From assembly GCF_001748385.1 (NCBI RefSeq), contig NZ_BCLI01000005.1:1-64000 (forward strand): a DNA stretch of 64,000 nt, read 5' to 3'. Position numbers and translations under genes: made by a program. This document shows, piece after piece, positions 1 through 8,304 of this stretch; position 1 is the stretch's first letter, and each line of letters starts with the position of its first letter. The notes below the pieces were generated by a model. The model searched no databases, had not been told where the DNA came from, and saw nothing but the letters and a program-made list of their open reading frames with translations. Source of the DNA: Vulcanisaeta thermophila. Its GTDB lineage: Archaea; Thermoproteota; Thermoprotei; Thermoproteales; Thermocladiaceae.

Positions 1-147
1 AGTCATCTGCTGAACACCCTCAAGATTCCTAGCCATCCACTCAGCAACCCTCTCATCCCAAACCTCAGGATTCTGCAAAAAACAATCCTCATCCAAAACA
101 ACCCTCTTACCATCAACCTCATACTCACCTGGACACGTGACTGGCAT
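1..147 (-). CDS. dsrC: DsrC/TusE-like sulfur carrier, N-terminal part only (cut by window edge)
   Basis: Reading the minus strand from an ATG at 147 gives 49 residues that run off the window. They include 'EYEVDGKRVVLDEDCFLQN' and 'WDERVAEWMA', which match the N-terminal pattern of DsrC/TusE proteins (variable lead, V-D-G, D-E-x-G/C-(F/Y)-L-x-N, x-W-x-x-x-V-A-x-x-M-A). In sulfate reducers DsrC carries the sulfite-derived sulfur as a trisulfide between two C-terminal cysteines. Those cysteines lie outside the window, so active DsrC versus a TusE-like paralogue cannot be decided. It is the last visible gene of the minus-strand group that contains dsrAB. A TATA-like ACTTAAAGG lies near 174-182, about 30 nt upstream, so it may also have its own promoter. 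Confidence 0.8.
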   Translation of the reverse strand, partial: MPVTCPGEYEVDGKRVVLDEDCFLQNPEVWDERVAEWMARNLEGVQQMT

Positions 148-225
148 CTATACCACCGGGTAATGCCACGGGTGCCTTTAAGTTAAGGGTTATTTCCCAT
201 TAAATGTGAAATTTAAAATAAGTGA

Positions 226-1140
226 CTAAGCCTTTATTTTAAATAAGTCCTTAAATTGGTTTCTATAAAATAATGATTTACAACCATCATAATCCAACGT
301 ATTTAACAACCCTATCAATGAATTCTCCATAACCATGAGCAAGTCCGGATTAGACCCGGCCAGTCTCACGAGCCTTGGCCTTAGGCTTACGTAGGCCACC
401 GATCTAGCGGCTAATAACCTCTCCTCAATGGGATCCATAGCCTTACCATTTAGGTAATTCATAGTTAGTAGGTAACCGGGTTGTGGGTTCAGGAGAATAC
501 CCAGCCTCTTGGATGCCTCACTCACTGCCTCTATAACCCTCACCTCGGCATTCAACCTTTGCTGTAGGTACTTAATAAGTACCGAGTTAAAGTAATCTGC
601 CTGAACCATCACATTGGCATCACCATACTCCTCCAACAACTTACTAATGGATCTAGCCCTCAACTCGGACCTGAACCTTATCCTCCCCGAGTCAGCCCTA
701 GCATACTTAATGGTTAAGTTAACCAGCTTATCAAAATCATGCCTGGACCAGGCCAGTGAGTACTCACGCATTATATTGGCCATGTGAATCTCCATATATG
801 CAATGTACTTTTGAACATCACTTAATGACCCCATACTCAATTTATTCAATAGGTACTTCGATCTAATGGCCATGGAATACTCACCATATGGGTCCAGGGG
901 GATCACGCGCTTACCCTCCCTGGACATGTCCCTCAGTAATTCCAGGAACTTCCTCATGAACTTATAATCGTGAATCTCCACATCGAGCAATGCATCATCA
1001 AGCTCCCCATCATTATTGATAAACTTAATGACGCCCATGGAGCCCGCAAGCTCCGGAATCAATACGTCGAAATTCCTCGAGGCCTCCTTAAAATACCTAA
1101 GGTACTCAATCCTCATGGGCATTAGAAAAACGGTAATCAT
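226..1140 (-). CDS. Uncharacterised 304-residue protein between dsrB and dsrC
   Basis: I do not recognise this protein with confidence. It is soluble, has no signal peptide or membrane segment, and has a single cysteine near its C-terminus. The alternation of 'DVLIPELAGSMGVIKF', 'GKRVIPLDPYGEY' and 'RFRSELRARSISKLLEEYG' followed by 'DANVMVQADYFNSVLIKYL' faintly recalls the TIKI/TraB/ChaN superfamily (conserved E, then R...I, then G-x-x-H). The usual histidine is not evident, so this is only a suggestion. Start ATG at 1140 is followed by ATT ACC GTA. A TATA-like AATAAATCC lies about 25 nt upstream. The position between dsrB (90 bp upstream) and dsrC (78 bp downstream) suggests a sulfur-related role, by context only. 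Confidence 0.75.
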   Translation of the reverse strand: MITVFLMPMRIEYLRYFKEASRNFDVLIPELAGSMGVIKFINNDGELDDALLDVEIHDYKFMRKFLELLRDMSREGKRVIPLDPYGEYSMAIRSKYLLNKLSMGSLSDVQKYIAYMEIHMANIMREYSLAWSRHDFDKLVNLTIKYARADSGRIRFRSELRARSISKLLEEYGDANVMVQADYFNSVLIKYLQQRLNAEVRVIEAVSEASKRLGILLNPQPGYLLTMNYLNGKAMDPIEERLLAARSVAYVSLRPRLVRLAGSNPDLLMVMENSLIGLLNTLDYDGCKSLFYRNQFKDLFKIKA

Positions 1141-1230
1141 TAACCGTTAACCCTGAACCAGATTATTAGGATTTATTACACGGAAATTAATAAATAGTGT
1201 TTTGATTTTAATTATGGACTAAGACATTGA

Positions 1231-2358
1231 TTACATGTACGTTATGAACTGCCTAACACCGAAGTTCCAGGAGGCCTCCTCACACCTATTATGCCTAGTC
1301 CTTGGTACACCAAGGGCCTTCATGAACTCATCAATCCCAATCCTGTCTATGAAGTCCCCCAGTCTCTCCCCTGGTTTTGCACCCTGTCTCCATATGTCTA
1401 TTATCTTCCTCACAGCAGCCACTATTTCCTTGTACTCTGGTGGGTTTACTGGTAGCCATGGTATAACCTTGTATGGTAGCCTTGGGCCTGAGCCCGTGTT
1501 ACTGGTTTTTCCTCCTACGAATATTGCCACGCCAATCTTATTGGGATCCCAGTCGAAGTAATCACAGACATTCTTACACCTGCTACAGGCAATGCACTTC
1601 CTCTCATCAACCTCTATGCCCACTGTTCCGTCTGGTTTTCCGAAGACTTTAATGGCATTCACGGGACACACGGCGGCTACGTCAGGAACAGCCTTCTTAA
1701 GCGCCTCAGCACTGGCTGGTAGGCAGAACTTGATTCTTTCTGGGTCGGGTTTCGGTGCTTGCCCGTAGTGACCCACGATCACGATGTCGCCGGCCAATGT
1801 ACCGCCGCATACATTGGGGCATCCTGCCACGAATATCATGAGCTTAGCTGGCAGCTTTTCTTCTCCTGTGAAGTATGGTTTTAGGTGGTTGTAGAGTACT
1901 TGTGTTATTGATGGTGCGTCGACTACTGCTGTGGTGCATGTTAGAAACGCGGTGCACGATGTTATGTGCCACAGTGATGCTCCCCACCCACCCACTGGAA
2001 AGCCCAACTTCTCAACCTCCTCCTTAATCTTCAAAGCCTTATCAAGACTATCAGTAACAAACTCAAGATTCATACCCCTGGTGGCCCTAACAACCCTTAA
2101 TCCGTATGTGTCGGCAATCTCTATGAACTTCTTCAGTGTCTCAACACTGAGCCTTGAGTTTGGTGGTAAGCCTACCTTGACCGTGAATATCCTATCGCCA
2201 GTCTCCGAAATATGCTCAATAATACCACTACCATGGAATTTCCTATCGACCCATTTGCCGTAGTTGTTCCTAATGATCTCGGGTAACTGGGCTGCGTAAG
2301 GCATTGGCAATCTCTTATTCATCCTGTCCGAGGGTTCTGGGGTTATTGTGAGTGCCAT
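1231..2358 (-). CDS. dsrB: Dissimilatory sulfite reductase beta subunit
   Basis: DsrB pairs with DsrA in the A2B2 enzyme that reduces sulfite with siroheme. All expected ligands are present: C135-x5-C141 ('CTAFLTC') and C180-x3-C184 ('CPNVC') for the siroheme-coupled [4Fe-4S] cluster, then an inserted ferredoxin domain with C231-P and C255, C258, C261, C265 ('CIACSRCKNVC'). The length of 375 residues is normal for DsrB. I chose the ATG at 2358 rather than GTG 2367 or ATG 2364 because GGTGA at 2368-2364, which contains the dsrA stop codon, sits 5 nt before it as a ribosome-binding site. dsrA and dsrB are therefore translationally coupled. The complete cluster set here contrasts with DsrA. Confidence 0.98.
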   Translation of the reverse strand: MALTITPEPSDRMNKRLPMPYAAQLPEIIRNNYGKWVDRKFHGSGIIEHISETGDRIFTVKVGLPPNSRLSVETLKKFIEIADTYGLRVVRATRGMNLEFVTDSLDKALKIKEEVEKLGFPVGGWGASLWHITSCTAFLTCTTAVVDAPSITQVLYNHLKPYFTGEEKLPAKLMIFVAGCPNVCGGTLAGDIVIVGHYGQAPKPDPERIKFCLPASAEALKKAVPDVAAVCPVNAIKVFGKPDGTVGIEVDERKCIACSRCKNVCDYFDWDPNKIGVAIFVGGKTSNTGSGPRLPYKVIPWLPVNPPEYKEIVAAVRKIIDIWRQGAKPGERLGDFIDRIGIDEFMKALGVPRTRHNRCEEASWNFGVRQFITYM

Positions 2359-2363
2359 GCCCA

Positions 2364-3599
2364 TCACCCACCAAAGTACTCCTTAACAAGCTCCTTAGCC
2401 CAGTTCTCATACGCCTGTCTTTCATCATCTGTCAACACAGCGGCAATGGAAATTCTCAGGTGAGTTGATGGTGTGGCCTTGGGCTTGTTGGGCAGTGTCT
2501 TGTCCGCAACCTCACTAATCACCCTAAAGCCCCTCCTAATTATCATGTCACCGATCCTATGCCTACGTGGTGCTAACTCCATGTACTTATTAAGTGTTTC
2601 ATTAATGAATGGTATCGCCTCCTCAACGCTATCGAGTAATGCTACTGCCCTGGCTAGTTTTGGCCCGAAGTGCCCCTGTGCGTGGGCTCCCACGAGTAGT
2701 GCTATTTTCCTGTTCCTGCCCGGCTTTATTGCTGGGAATGCCCTCCTAATGCAATTCATTGCCTTTAGGCACTTACTGCCATCAATCCTTAACTCCTTCC
2801 TCTCTTCATCCCAGGTAATGGCCTTGGAGGGGCACTGCTCCACCAACTCCTTAGGATTAACCTTACCCTCCTCAATCATCTTCCTCAACAAGCCCTGATC
2901 CACCTCAGGAGCACCAAGCCAAGTACCAATAAAGGCAAAGTCAGCCCTAGAGTTCGCGGTTGCGCAGTCCAGGGGGCAACCACTGAACTTAAACTTGACT
3001 TTATACGGGAATAACTGGGTGTTTAAGTACCTGTAAATTGTTGGGTGACTCCTCACATAATCCATTGCGTATAATGTGTCGTAGAGCGCGAACTCACATA
3101 ATGCCGGCCCCGGACATGCATAAAGCTCCCTAACGGTATCCCCGGAGCCGCCCACATCACTACCCATTATGTTCCTAACGGCATCCACGGCTTCATCGGC
3201 CTTCTCACCCATTACGTTAATGACTAACGCACCCGTGTTACCACCAAGCTCCAGTAGTCCTATACCGTACTTCTCAGCAACCTCAACCACCTTCCTCAGG
3301 TAACTCGTGCTGTAGAACCTACCCGCTGGTGTGTAAGTTCTAAAGTGGATTTCTACGAATTTTCCATCCCTGCTTCTTCTTGCTAGTATTCCGCTGAATA
3401 CGTACTTTACTCTGAAGGATCCGCTGAGCCATGGTGTGTACTTCCTGGCTAAACCCTCGGCGTATGTCTCAATGGGGTACTTGGTCTTCCTAAGCTCCCT
3501 AACATAACTAGGCCAAGGACCACCCTCAAGATAATTAAGCATCTCCAAACCACGCTCAACATCGCTCTTACTTGGTGCTTGGGTTTCGGTTGTCATCAT
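2364..3599 (-). CDS. dsrA: Dissimilatory sulfite reductase alpha subunit, with an altered ferredoxin domain
   Basis: This 411-residue protein carries C162-x5-C168 ('CPGPALC') and C208-x3-C212 ('CPLDC'), the siroheme/[4Fe-4S] ligands of DsrA. The ferredoxin-like insert has C256-P ('QCPSKAI'), then C277, A280 and C283 in 'CLKAMNC'. In the DsrA sequences I know this segment reads C-x2-C-x2-C, so the central ligand is alanine here. The protein is otherwise intact. Two ATGs (3599 and 3596) begin the frame. A TATA-like TTATCTTAAAAAC near 3611-3623 may give dsrA its own promoter besides read-through from the SQR/DUF1641 genes. The TGA stop is part of the ribosome-binding site of dsrB. Confidence 0.98.
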   Translation of the reverse strand: MMTTETQAPSKSDVERGLEMLNYLEGGPWPSYVRELRKTKYPIETYAEGLARKYTPWLSGSFRVKYVFSGILARRSRDGKFVEIHFRTYTPAGRFYSTSYLRKVVEVAEKYGIGLLELGGNTGALVINVMGEKADEAVDAVRNIMGSDVGGSGDTVRELYACPGPALCEFALYDTLYAMDYVRSHPTIYRYLNTQLFPYKVKFKFSGCPLDCATANSRADFAFIGTWLGAPEVDQGLLRKMIEEGKVNPKELVEQCPSKAITWDEERKELRIDGSKCLKAMNCIRRAFPAIKPGRNRKIALLVGAHAQGHFGPKLARAVALLDSVEEAIPFINETLNKYMELAPRRHRIGDMIIRRGFRVISEVADKTLPNKPKATPSTHLRISIAAVLTDDERQAYENWAKELVKEYFGG

Positions 3600-3650
3600 G
3601 TGATTTTATGGTGTTTTTAAGATAAGAATTATTTCACGTGCCTCGTAAAG

Positions 3651-4103
3651 CTACCTCTTGCCCATGCTCTCTACATATTTCCTGAAGTTGATGCCCATGG
3701 CCTTCATTATCACTAGGAATATGTAGAGGCCCGTGAGCACGTCGGGGTCCCTCATTAGGCTTATTATTTGGGAGAGCCCAATCTTTCTATCCTTAATGCT
3801 TAATAACGCCCTATCCACCTCAGGGTCATTTATGGAGTCACTCACAACCTTAACAACGGGGTTACCAACAACATTACCCACAATCCCCAATAAATCCCTA
3901 ATCATCACTGCAATGTTATCAACCATATCGTCAGTAATAACAGAACTAATATTCTTCAAAGTCAATGCCAAATCAACGAGTGTGTCCAGTGCCCCCGACT
4001 CACTGAGGATTAGTAGTTTATCCATTGATTCCAGGACTGCCTTATCCTTATCCATGTCCTTAACCCTCTCCTCAAGAACCCTCCTTGGTATCTCAATGCT
4101 CAT
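3651..4103 (-). CDS. DUF1641 family protein, partner of the SQR-like flavoprotein
   Basis: This 150-residue helical protein matches the DUF1641 pattern: an N-terminal helix-rich part ('ESMDKLLILSESGALDTLVD'), then 'IGLSQIISLMRDPDVLTGLY' and a short hydrophobic C-terminal helix 'GLYIFLVIMKAMGI'. It has no cysteines and no signal peptide. DUF1641 proteins are commonly encoded beside sulfide:quinone oxidoreductase-like flavoproteins in Sulfolobales and Thermoproteales. Their molecular role is unclear; help in membrane or quinone-site assembly is a guess. The gene overlaps the SQR-like gene by 4 bp, so the two are almost certainly co-translated. dsrA starts 51 bp further downstream. Confidence 0.8.
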   Translation of the reverse strand: MSIEIPRRVLEERVKDMDKDKAVLESMDKLLILSESGALDTLVDLALTLKNISSVITDDMVDNIAVMIRDLLGIVGNVVGNPVVKVVSDSINDPEVDRALLSIKDRKIGLSQIISLMRDPDVLTGLYIFLVIMKAMGINFRKYVESMGKR

Positions 4104-5290
4104 AACAAACCACCCCTAACCGACGTGGGTATTGATATGTAGAACAACCTGATGAACCACCAATCAAACCTCGTGGTTATGAACGGGGCCTCATTAACCC
4201 TGTAATTCCACCAGGGTAGCCAAGCCCTACCCCTACCCTGCTGCGTGTATAGGTTACTGAGCATTGGGCATATGGTCTCACCCCTAAAAACCTTCCTGAC
4301 ACCAGTCCCGTGTATGTCAGATACTATGTTCTCCACAACCACGTCAGATTGGTAGTGAGCCACGGAGGCGGCCTTAGCAGTTTCCAAAGCCGTGGCATCA
4401 CCGATTACGTAAACCTCATCATACCTCTCCCTCCCCCTCCTATACTGAAGCGTGTACCTGTCGCATGGGACGAAGCCATACGGGTCACCAATACCCGATT
4501 CCCTAATGGCCTTGGCACCCCTGTGTGGTGGTATTGTGATTAGTAGGTCGTACTTTACCTTCTCACCCTTATCACTAATCACCACCTTCTCCTCAGCCCT
4601 CACCTCGGACACGGTGAAGTTAAAGATGTACTTAACGCCCCTATCCTCGAGCATGATCTTACCGAGTTTATTAACCTCCGGCTGGGCGTGGAGGTGATCC
4701 GTTGGGTATAGTAATACTATGTCGACATTACCCCTAACGCCCCTATCCCTGAGGTAATCATCGAGTAACAAGCCAAACTTGAGTGGTGCTATGGGGCATT
4801 TTATGGGTGGCTCAACGAATAATTGGACTATGGTCCCCTTACTAAAGCTGGACAATATACTCCTCAACTCCAGGGCACCCTCCAGGGTGTAATAGGTGTG
4901 GTAATCCTTGAGTAGGCCGGGAACCTCCTCGGGCACGTAATCAGTGCCCGTGGCTATGACCAGATAGTCATAATTATACTTACTGCCGTCCCTGAACCTC
5001 AACTCCCTATTCCTAAGATCAATACCAACCAACTCCCCCTTATCCCCATGGTAAAACCTCACCCTGGGGTCCAGAACACCCTCCTTACTAAACCTTGAAT
5101 GTTCCTCACCCAATGAGTTGAGTGTTAATAGTGGGAATGTTGCCTGTATAATGAAGTCATTGTTTTTATCAAAAACAGCGATCTCCACATCACCCTTAGC
5201 CAACTCCCACCTCAACCTCCTGGCTAGCTTATTCGCAACCACAGCCCCCGAGAAGTTACCCCCAATTATCGCAATCCTCTTCACTCTCAA
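4100..5290 (-). CDS. Sulfide:quinone oxidoreductase-like FAD protein
   Basis: The 396-residue protein begins with an FAD dinucleotide-binding fold ('IAIIGGNFSGAVVANKLARR'), has the mid-domain 'YDYLVIATGTDYVPEEVPG' and the FAD-contact motif 'EVYVIGDATAL'. C165 in 'PPIKCPIAPLK' and C341 in 'GETICPML' match the catalytic cysteine pair of SQR. The third cysteine of classical SQRs near residue 125-135 is absent, and C276 is extra. The C-terminal 'FDWWFIRLFYI' is aromatic and amphipathic, as in the membrane-binding tail of SQR. SQR passes electrons from sulfide to quinone. In a dsr operon it could also run in reverse or handle persulfides. Start is TTG at 5290; no ATG in frame fits better. Confidence 0.82.
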   Translation of the reverse strand: MRVKRIAIIGGNFSGAVVANKLARRLRWELAKGDVEIAVFDKNNDFIIQATFPLLTLNSLGEEHSRFSKEGVLDPRVRFYHGDKGELVGIDLRNRELRFRDGSKYNYDYLVIATGTDYVPEEVPGLLKDYHTYYTLEGALELRSILSSFSKGTIVQLFVEPPIKCPIAPLKFGLLLDDYLRDRGVRGNVDIVLLYPTDHLHAQPEVNKLGKIMLEDRGVKYIFNFTVSEVRAEEKVVISDKGEKVKYDLLITIPPHRGAKAIRESGIGDPYGFVPCDRYTLQYRRGRERYDEVYVIGDATALETAKAASVAHYQSDVVVENIVSDIHGTGVRKVFRGETICPMLSNLYTQQGRGRAWLPWWNYRVNEAPFITTRFDWWFIRLFYISIPTSVRGGLL

Positions 5291-5316
5291 TCATTAAACC
5301 GTGAACCTTAATTGAT

Positions 5317-5865
5317 TTATTTCACATTTGCCGTGGAATTACCACCCTGGGAATACTTCATAAGTAATAATCCGATTAATTGGTTGAAGTACGCATCATA
5401 GTTGAAATCAAGATCCTCGAGCAACCCCTCCACAAAGCCCTCATTAAATAATTCCCTGCGCGTCGCGGTCTTCACCCCAAGTACTACGTACATCACGTTC
5501 CTGGGCTCATCAATCCTCACGGGGAATAGGAAGGGTATTACCGAACCGCTCATGCTTTGGTAGCTTAATTCGGTTGTTATGTCCTCAAGCCTATTAAAGT
5601 CCTCCTTTATACGGGGCATGGCGTCCATGGGCACGGCATCGATTAGGTTGAGATCCAGCACAGCCAGCGACACGTAATCCCCCTCAACGGCCGCGTTAAA
5701 TAGGGCAGGCGGTAAGCCCTGCCTATATAGTATTGCATTGACCTCGGAGGTTGAGTTCAGTATGGCATTTACCAAATCACCCACACTGTAGAACTCCAGG
5801 AAACCAGCACTCCGGGCCCTATTTAACACCTCAGCGGCCTCGCTAGGTCCAACATCACCTGCCAC
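5317..5865 (-). CDS. Uncharacterised 182-residue protein heading the SQR-dsrAB group
   Basis: I do not recognise this protein. It is acidic and soluble, has no cysteine, no signal peptide and no membrane segment, and looks mixed alpha/beta ('RNVMYVVLGVKTATRRELF' is a likely strand-turn-helix). The start is GTG at 5865, preceded by AGGTAATC as a weak ribosome-binding site. The repeated TAAATAAATAAG at about 5898-5909 could be its promoter. It is the first gene of the minus-strand group, 26 bp ahead of the SQR-like gene and divergent from dsrM, so it may be co-expressed with dsrAB. The link to sulfur metabolism is by context only. Confidence 0.7.
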   Translation of the reverse strand: MAGDVGPSEAAEVLNRARSAGFLEFYSVGDLVNAILNSTSEVNAILYRQGLPPALFNAAVEGDYVSLAVLDLNLIDAVPMDAMPRIKEDFNRLEDITTELSYQSMSGSVIPFLFPVRIDEPRNVMYVVLGVKTATRRELFNEGFVEGLLEDLDFNYDAYFNQLIGLLLMKYSQGGNSTANVK

Positions 5866-5936
5866 ACTGATTACCTTAGTGCTTTACCCACACCCCTTAT
5901 TTATTTATTTACTTACACGGACCATGTGCAACCACA

Positions 5937-5943
5937 CTTAAGT
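5937..5943 (+). promoter_or_regulatory. Candidate TATA box of dsrMK
   Basis: CTTAAGT is centred about 28 nt before the dsrM ATG at 5968, the spacing expected for a leaderless archaeal transcript. It lies in the short divergent intergenic region shared with the minus-strand 182-residue ORF. Confidence 0.45.
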
Positions 5944-5967
5944 ACTCAGTTATGGGGTTAAGAATTG

Positions 5968-6777
5968 ATGTCTGTATCCCCAGCCTTTTTGATTGTCTTT
6001 GGGTATGTGCCATATGCCGTGGTCCTAACGTTCATAGCGGGCATCATCTTTAGGCTCGTCAGGTGGCTAATGCCCAGGCAACTAACGGGGCTCTACAACG
6101 TAAACGCCACGGTAAATGACTACAGTTACCCAAGGATAACCGTGGAAATACTAAAGAGGATATTCCTATTCTACACGCTGCCGGGCACGGACAACACACT
6201 CTTCGTGGGAAGCCTACTCTTCCACTGGGGGATTTGGATAGCCCTAGTGGGGCACCTGGGTGTTGTACTACCGCCCCAGGTTCTGGAATCCATGGGCGTG
6301 ACCCCATCACTACACGTACTACTTGCCATGGTAGTGGGCGGTCTAGGTGGCACCATGGCACTAGTGGGCATGTTAATACTACTCGCGAGGAGACTGAGCA
6401 CTAGGACTATTAAGGTTGGGAGCTTTACTGTCAAACTTCCCATTAGATCCTACAGCTTTCTTGATGATTACTTCGCAGATGTAGTATTACTCCTAATAAT
6501 AATATTTGGATTAATACAGACGTTGTACTTAGAATTCACAACGCCGGGGTTCTTTGAGAATACTGTAGCACCTTGGATAGGCTACCTAGTATCATTTAAT
6601 ATAACCCGTGCAGTTACCTACCTGTTAAATGCACCCTCCATTACCCTAATCCACATAATACTGGCCATGGTATTCATAGCCTACTTCCCATGGAGTAAGA
6701 TGATGCATCTATTCAGTTTCATATACATATCACCAACAATAGCGAGGCCATCGATTAGGATCAGGGTTCCGGGGTGA
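5968..6777 (+). CDS. dsrM: DsrM, membrane cytochrome b subunit of the DsrMK complex
   Basis: The 269-residue protein is a NarI-type diheme b quinol oxidase subunit. Five membrane segments are visible, near residues 5-30, 70-93, 102-130, 160-182 and 215-240. Candidate heme histidines lie in 'LLFHWGIW', 'VGHLG', 'SLHVLL' and 'LIHIILA'. It should draw electrons from menaquinol and pass them to DsrK. I prefer ATG 5968 over the in-frame TTG 5965. Its stop TGA forms part of the GGTGA ribosome-binding site of dsrK, so the two are coupled. No dsrJ, dsrO or dsrP is nearby, so this resembles the minimal two-subunit DsrMK form. Confidence 0.92.
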   Translation: MSVSPAFLIVFGYVPYAVVLTFIAGIIFRLVRWLMPRQLTGLYNVNATVNDYSYPRITVEILKRIFLFYTLPGTDNTLFVGSLLFHWGIWIALVGHLGVVLPPQVLESMGVTPSLHVLLAMVVGGLGGTMALVGMLILLARRLSTRTIKVGSFTVKLPIRSYSFLDDYFADVVLLLIIIFGLIQTLYLEFTTPGFFENTVAPWIGYLVSFNITRAVTYLLNAPSITLIHIILAMVFIAYFPWSKMMHLFSFIYISPTIARPSIRIRVPG

Positions 6778-6782
6778 TGGGC

Positions 6783-8183
6783 ATGGCGCATAAATTACCC
6801 GAATTCAGGTATGGGGATACATCGAACTTCAAGCCCTTCAAGGCGGACGCAAAACTCCTGGAAACCCTAAACTCAAGAATAGGCTTCAAGGCGCCAACGG
6901 GCATTAACAAGGTTGATTACTTCAGGAAGAGGCTCCTTGAGGAGTTCGAGAGTAATAGGAATATTAAGCTGGCCATAGAATCATGCGTACACTGCGGCGC
7001 ATGCCTAAGTGTATGCCCCACGTACATAACCACGGGCGACATCAAAAACTCACCACTGGGTAGGGCCGAGATGGTAAGGGCAATCATAAAGGCTGAGAAA
7101 CCCAGCGGCAAGGTATTCGGCAGGGCCGTGAACGCCATGAAGAACTTCGACGAGAATTACCTAGAGATGCTCTACACATACTACTGGCAGTGCCTACTAT
7201 GCCGTAAGTGCGCCACCTTCTGCCCCTTCGGCGTGGACCAATCCGCATTAACCAGGACGGTGAGGTCCATACTATATGAACTGGGCATGGCACAGAGGTT
7301 CGTGGCAACTACCATAAACAACATGGAGAGGACGGGCAACAACATGGCACTAACCCCAGCCGCGATTAGGAACATACTGGACTTCGTAAAGAACGAGATT
7401 AAGGAGGAGAAGGGGGTGGAGATCAAGGTCAAGGTGGACGAGCCCGCGGAAATACTACTCCTACCATCATCCGCGGACTTCTTCATGAACATAGAAACCC
7501 TAAAGGGACACCTACTATTCATGCACGCAATAGGCGCAGACTACACAATAAGCACCAAGGCAACCGAAGTGGCAAACTTTGGGTACTTCATGGATCCAAG
7601 GCACCTCAGGTACATCGGCGAGATATACGTAAACGCAGCCAGGGAACTCAAGGTAAAGAAGGCCGTATTCTGCGAATGCGGCCACGGTTGGTTCGCCTTC
7701 AAGAACTACGTAATACCAAGGCTTAGGGAGTACGGCATAGAGGGAATGCACATATTCCACCTCGTGGTTGACGCTATAAAGAAGGGCAGGATAAAACTGA
7801 ACCCAGAGGCCAACGGAGACATAGTCTACATGTACCAGGACCCAGACTACTACGTGAGGGGCGGCGACCTGACTGAGGAGCCCAGGTTCATAATGAAACA
7901 CGTGGTGAAAAAATACGTGGACCTGAACTATGGCAGGGAGAAAACATGGTGCTGTGGTGGGCAGGGCGGTATGCTGACGGATGAAATGCTACCACTAGCC
8001 ATACAATACGCGAGGCTATGGTACGAAGACGCCCTCAGACACGGTGCCCAGTGGGTTGTGAGACCCTGCTCCATATGCAAGGCACAACTGAGCCATGTGG
8101 TTCCACACCTGAACAAGATGTATGGTAAGGATATTAAGTACTCGGGGCTTATGGATCTGGTGTATAAGGCTCTAGTGGTTTAA
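6783..8183 (+). CDS. dsrK: DsrK, HdrD-like iron-sulfur subunit of DsrMK
   Basis: This 466-residue cytoplasmic protein has two ferredoxin-type clusters: C68, C71, C74, C78 ('CVHCGACLSVCP') and C137, C140, C143, C147 ('CLLCRKCATFCP'). It ends with one CCG domain ('FCECGHGW', 'WCCGGQGGM', 'CSICKAQL') that binds the noncubane [4Fe-4S] cluster of heterodisulfide reductases. In the Dsr pathway DsrK is thought to reduce the DsrC trisulfide. ATG 6783 is chosen over GTG 6774 and ATG 6777 because GGTGA, which carries the dsrM stop, lies 5 nt before it. No other gene follows within the transcript; an AT-rich gap separates it from the regulator. Confidence 0.95.
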   Translation: MAHKLPEFRYGDTSNFKPFKADAKLLETLNSRIGFKAPTGINKVDYFRKRLLEEFESNRNIKLAIESCVHCGACLSVCPTYITTGDIKNSPLGRAEMVRAIIKAEKPSGKVFGRAVNAMKNFDENYLEMLYTYYWQCLLCRKCATFCPFGVDQSALTRTVRSILYELGMAQRFVATTINNMERTGNNMALTPAAIRNILDFVKNEIKEEKGVEIKVKVDEPAEILLLPSSADFFMNIETLKGHLLFMHAIGADYTISTKATEVANFGYFMDPRHLRYIGEIYVNAARELKVKKAVFCECGHGWFAFKNYVIPRLREYGIEGMHIFHLVVDAIKKGRIKLNPEANGDIVYMYQDPDYYVRGGDLTEEPRFIMKHVVKKYVDLNYGREKTWCCGGQGGMLTDEMLPLAIQYARLWYEDALRHGAQWVVRPCSICKAQLSHVVPHLNKMYGKDIKYSGLMDLVYKALVV

Positions 8184-8277
8184 ATTCAGTTAAATAACTA
8201 TAAGCATTTAAATTACTAAATTGTTTGTTTAACTAATGACGTAAGTAATGCAGAATTTGCACTTAATAATAGAGTAT

Positions 8278-8293
8278 ATATTCAACTGAATAT
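8278..8293. promoter_or_regulatory. Perfect inverted repeat ATATTC-AACT-GAATAT before the winged-helix gene
   Basis: A 6-bp perfect inverted repeat with a 4-nt spacer lies 11 nt before the GTG start of the regulator. The same hexamer recurs in the control region of the aprM-like/aprBA genes at 9133, 9158 and 9192. The placement is that of an autoregulatory operator. The local AT content is high, so chance occurrence of one copy is possible; the recurrence on both sides of the regulator is what carries weight. Confidence 0.45.
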
Positions 8294-8304
8294 AATGCAT
8301 AGAT

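Noticed and set aside
1235-2898. Plus-strand ORFs of 108, 110 and 141 codons opposite dsrB and dsrA
   Set aside because: They lie inside confidently identified minus-strand genes, have no recognisable domain and are explained by the codon bias of the real genes.
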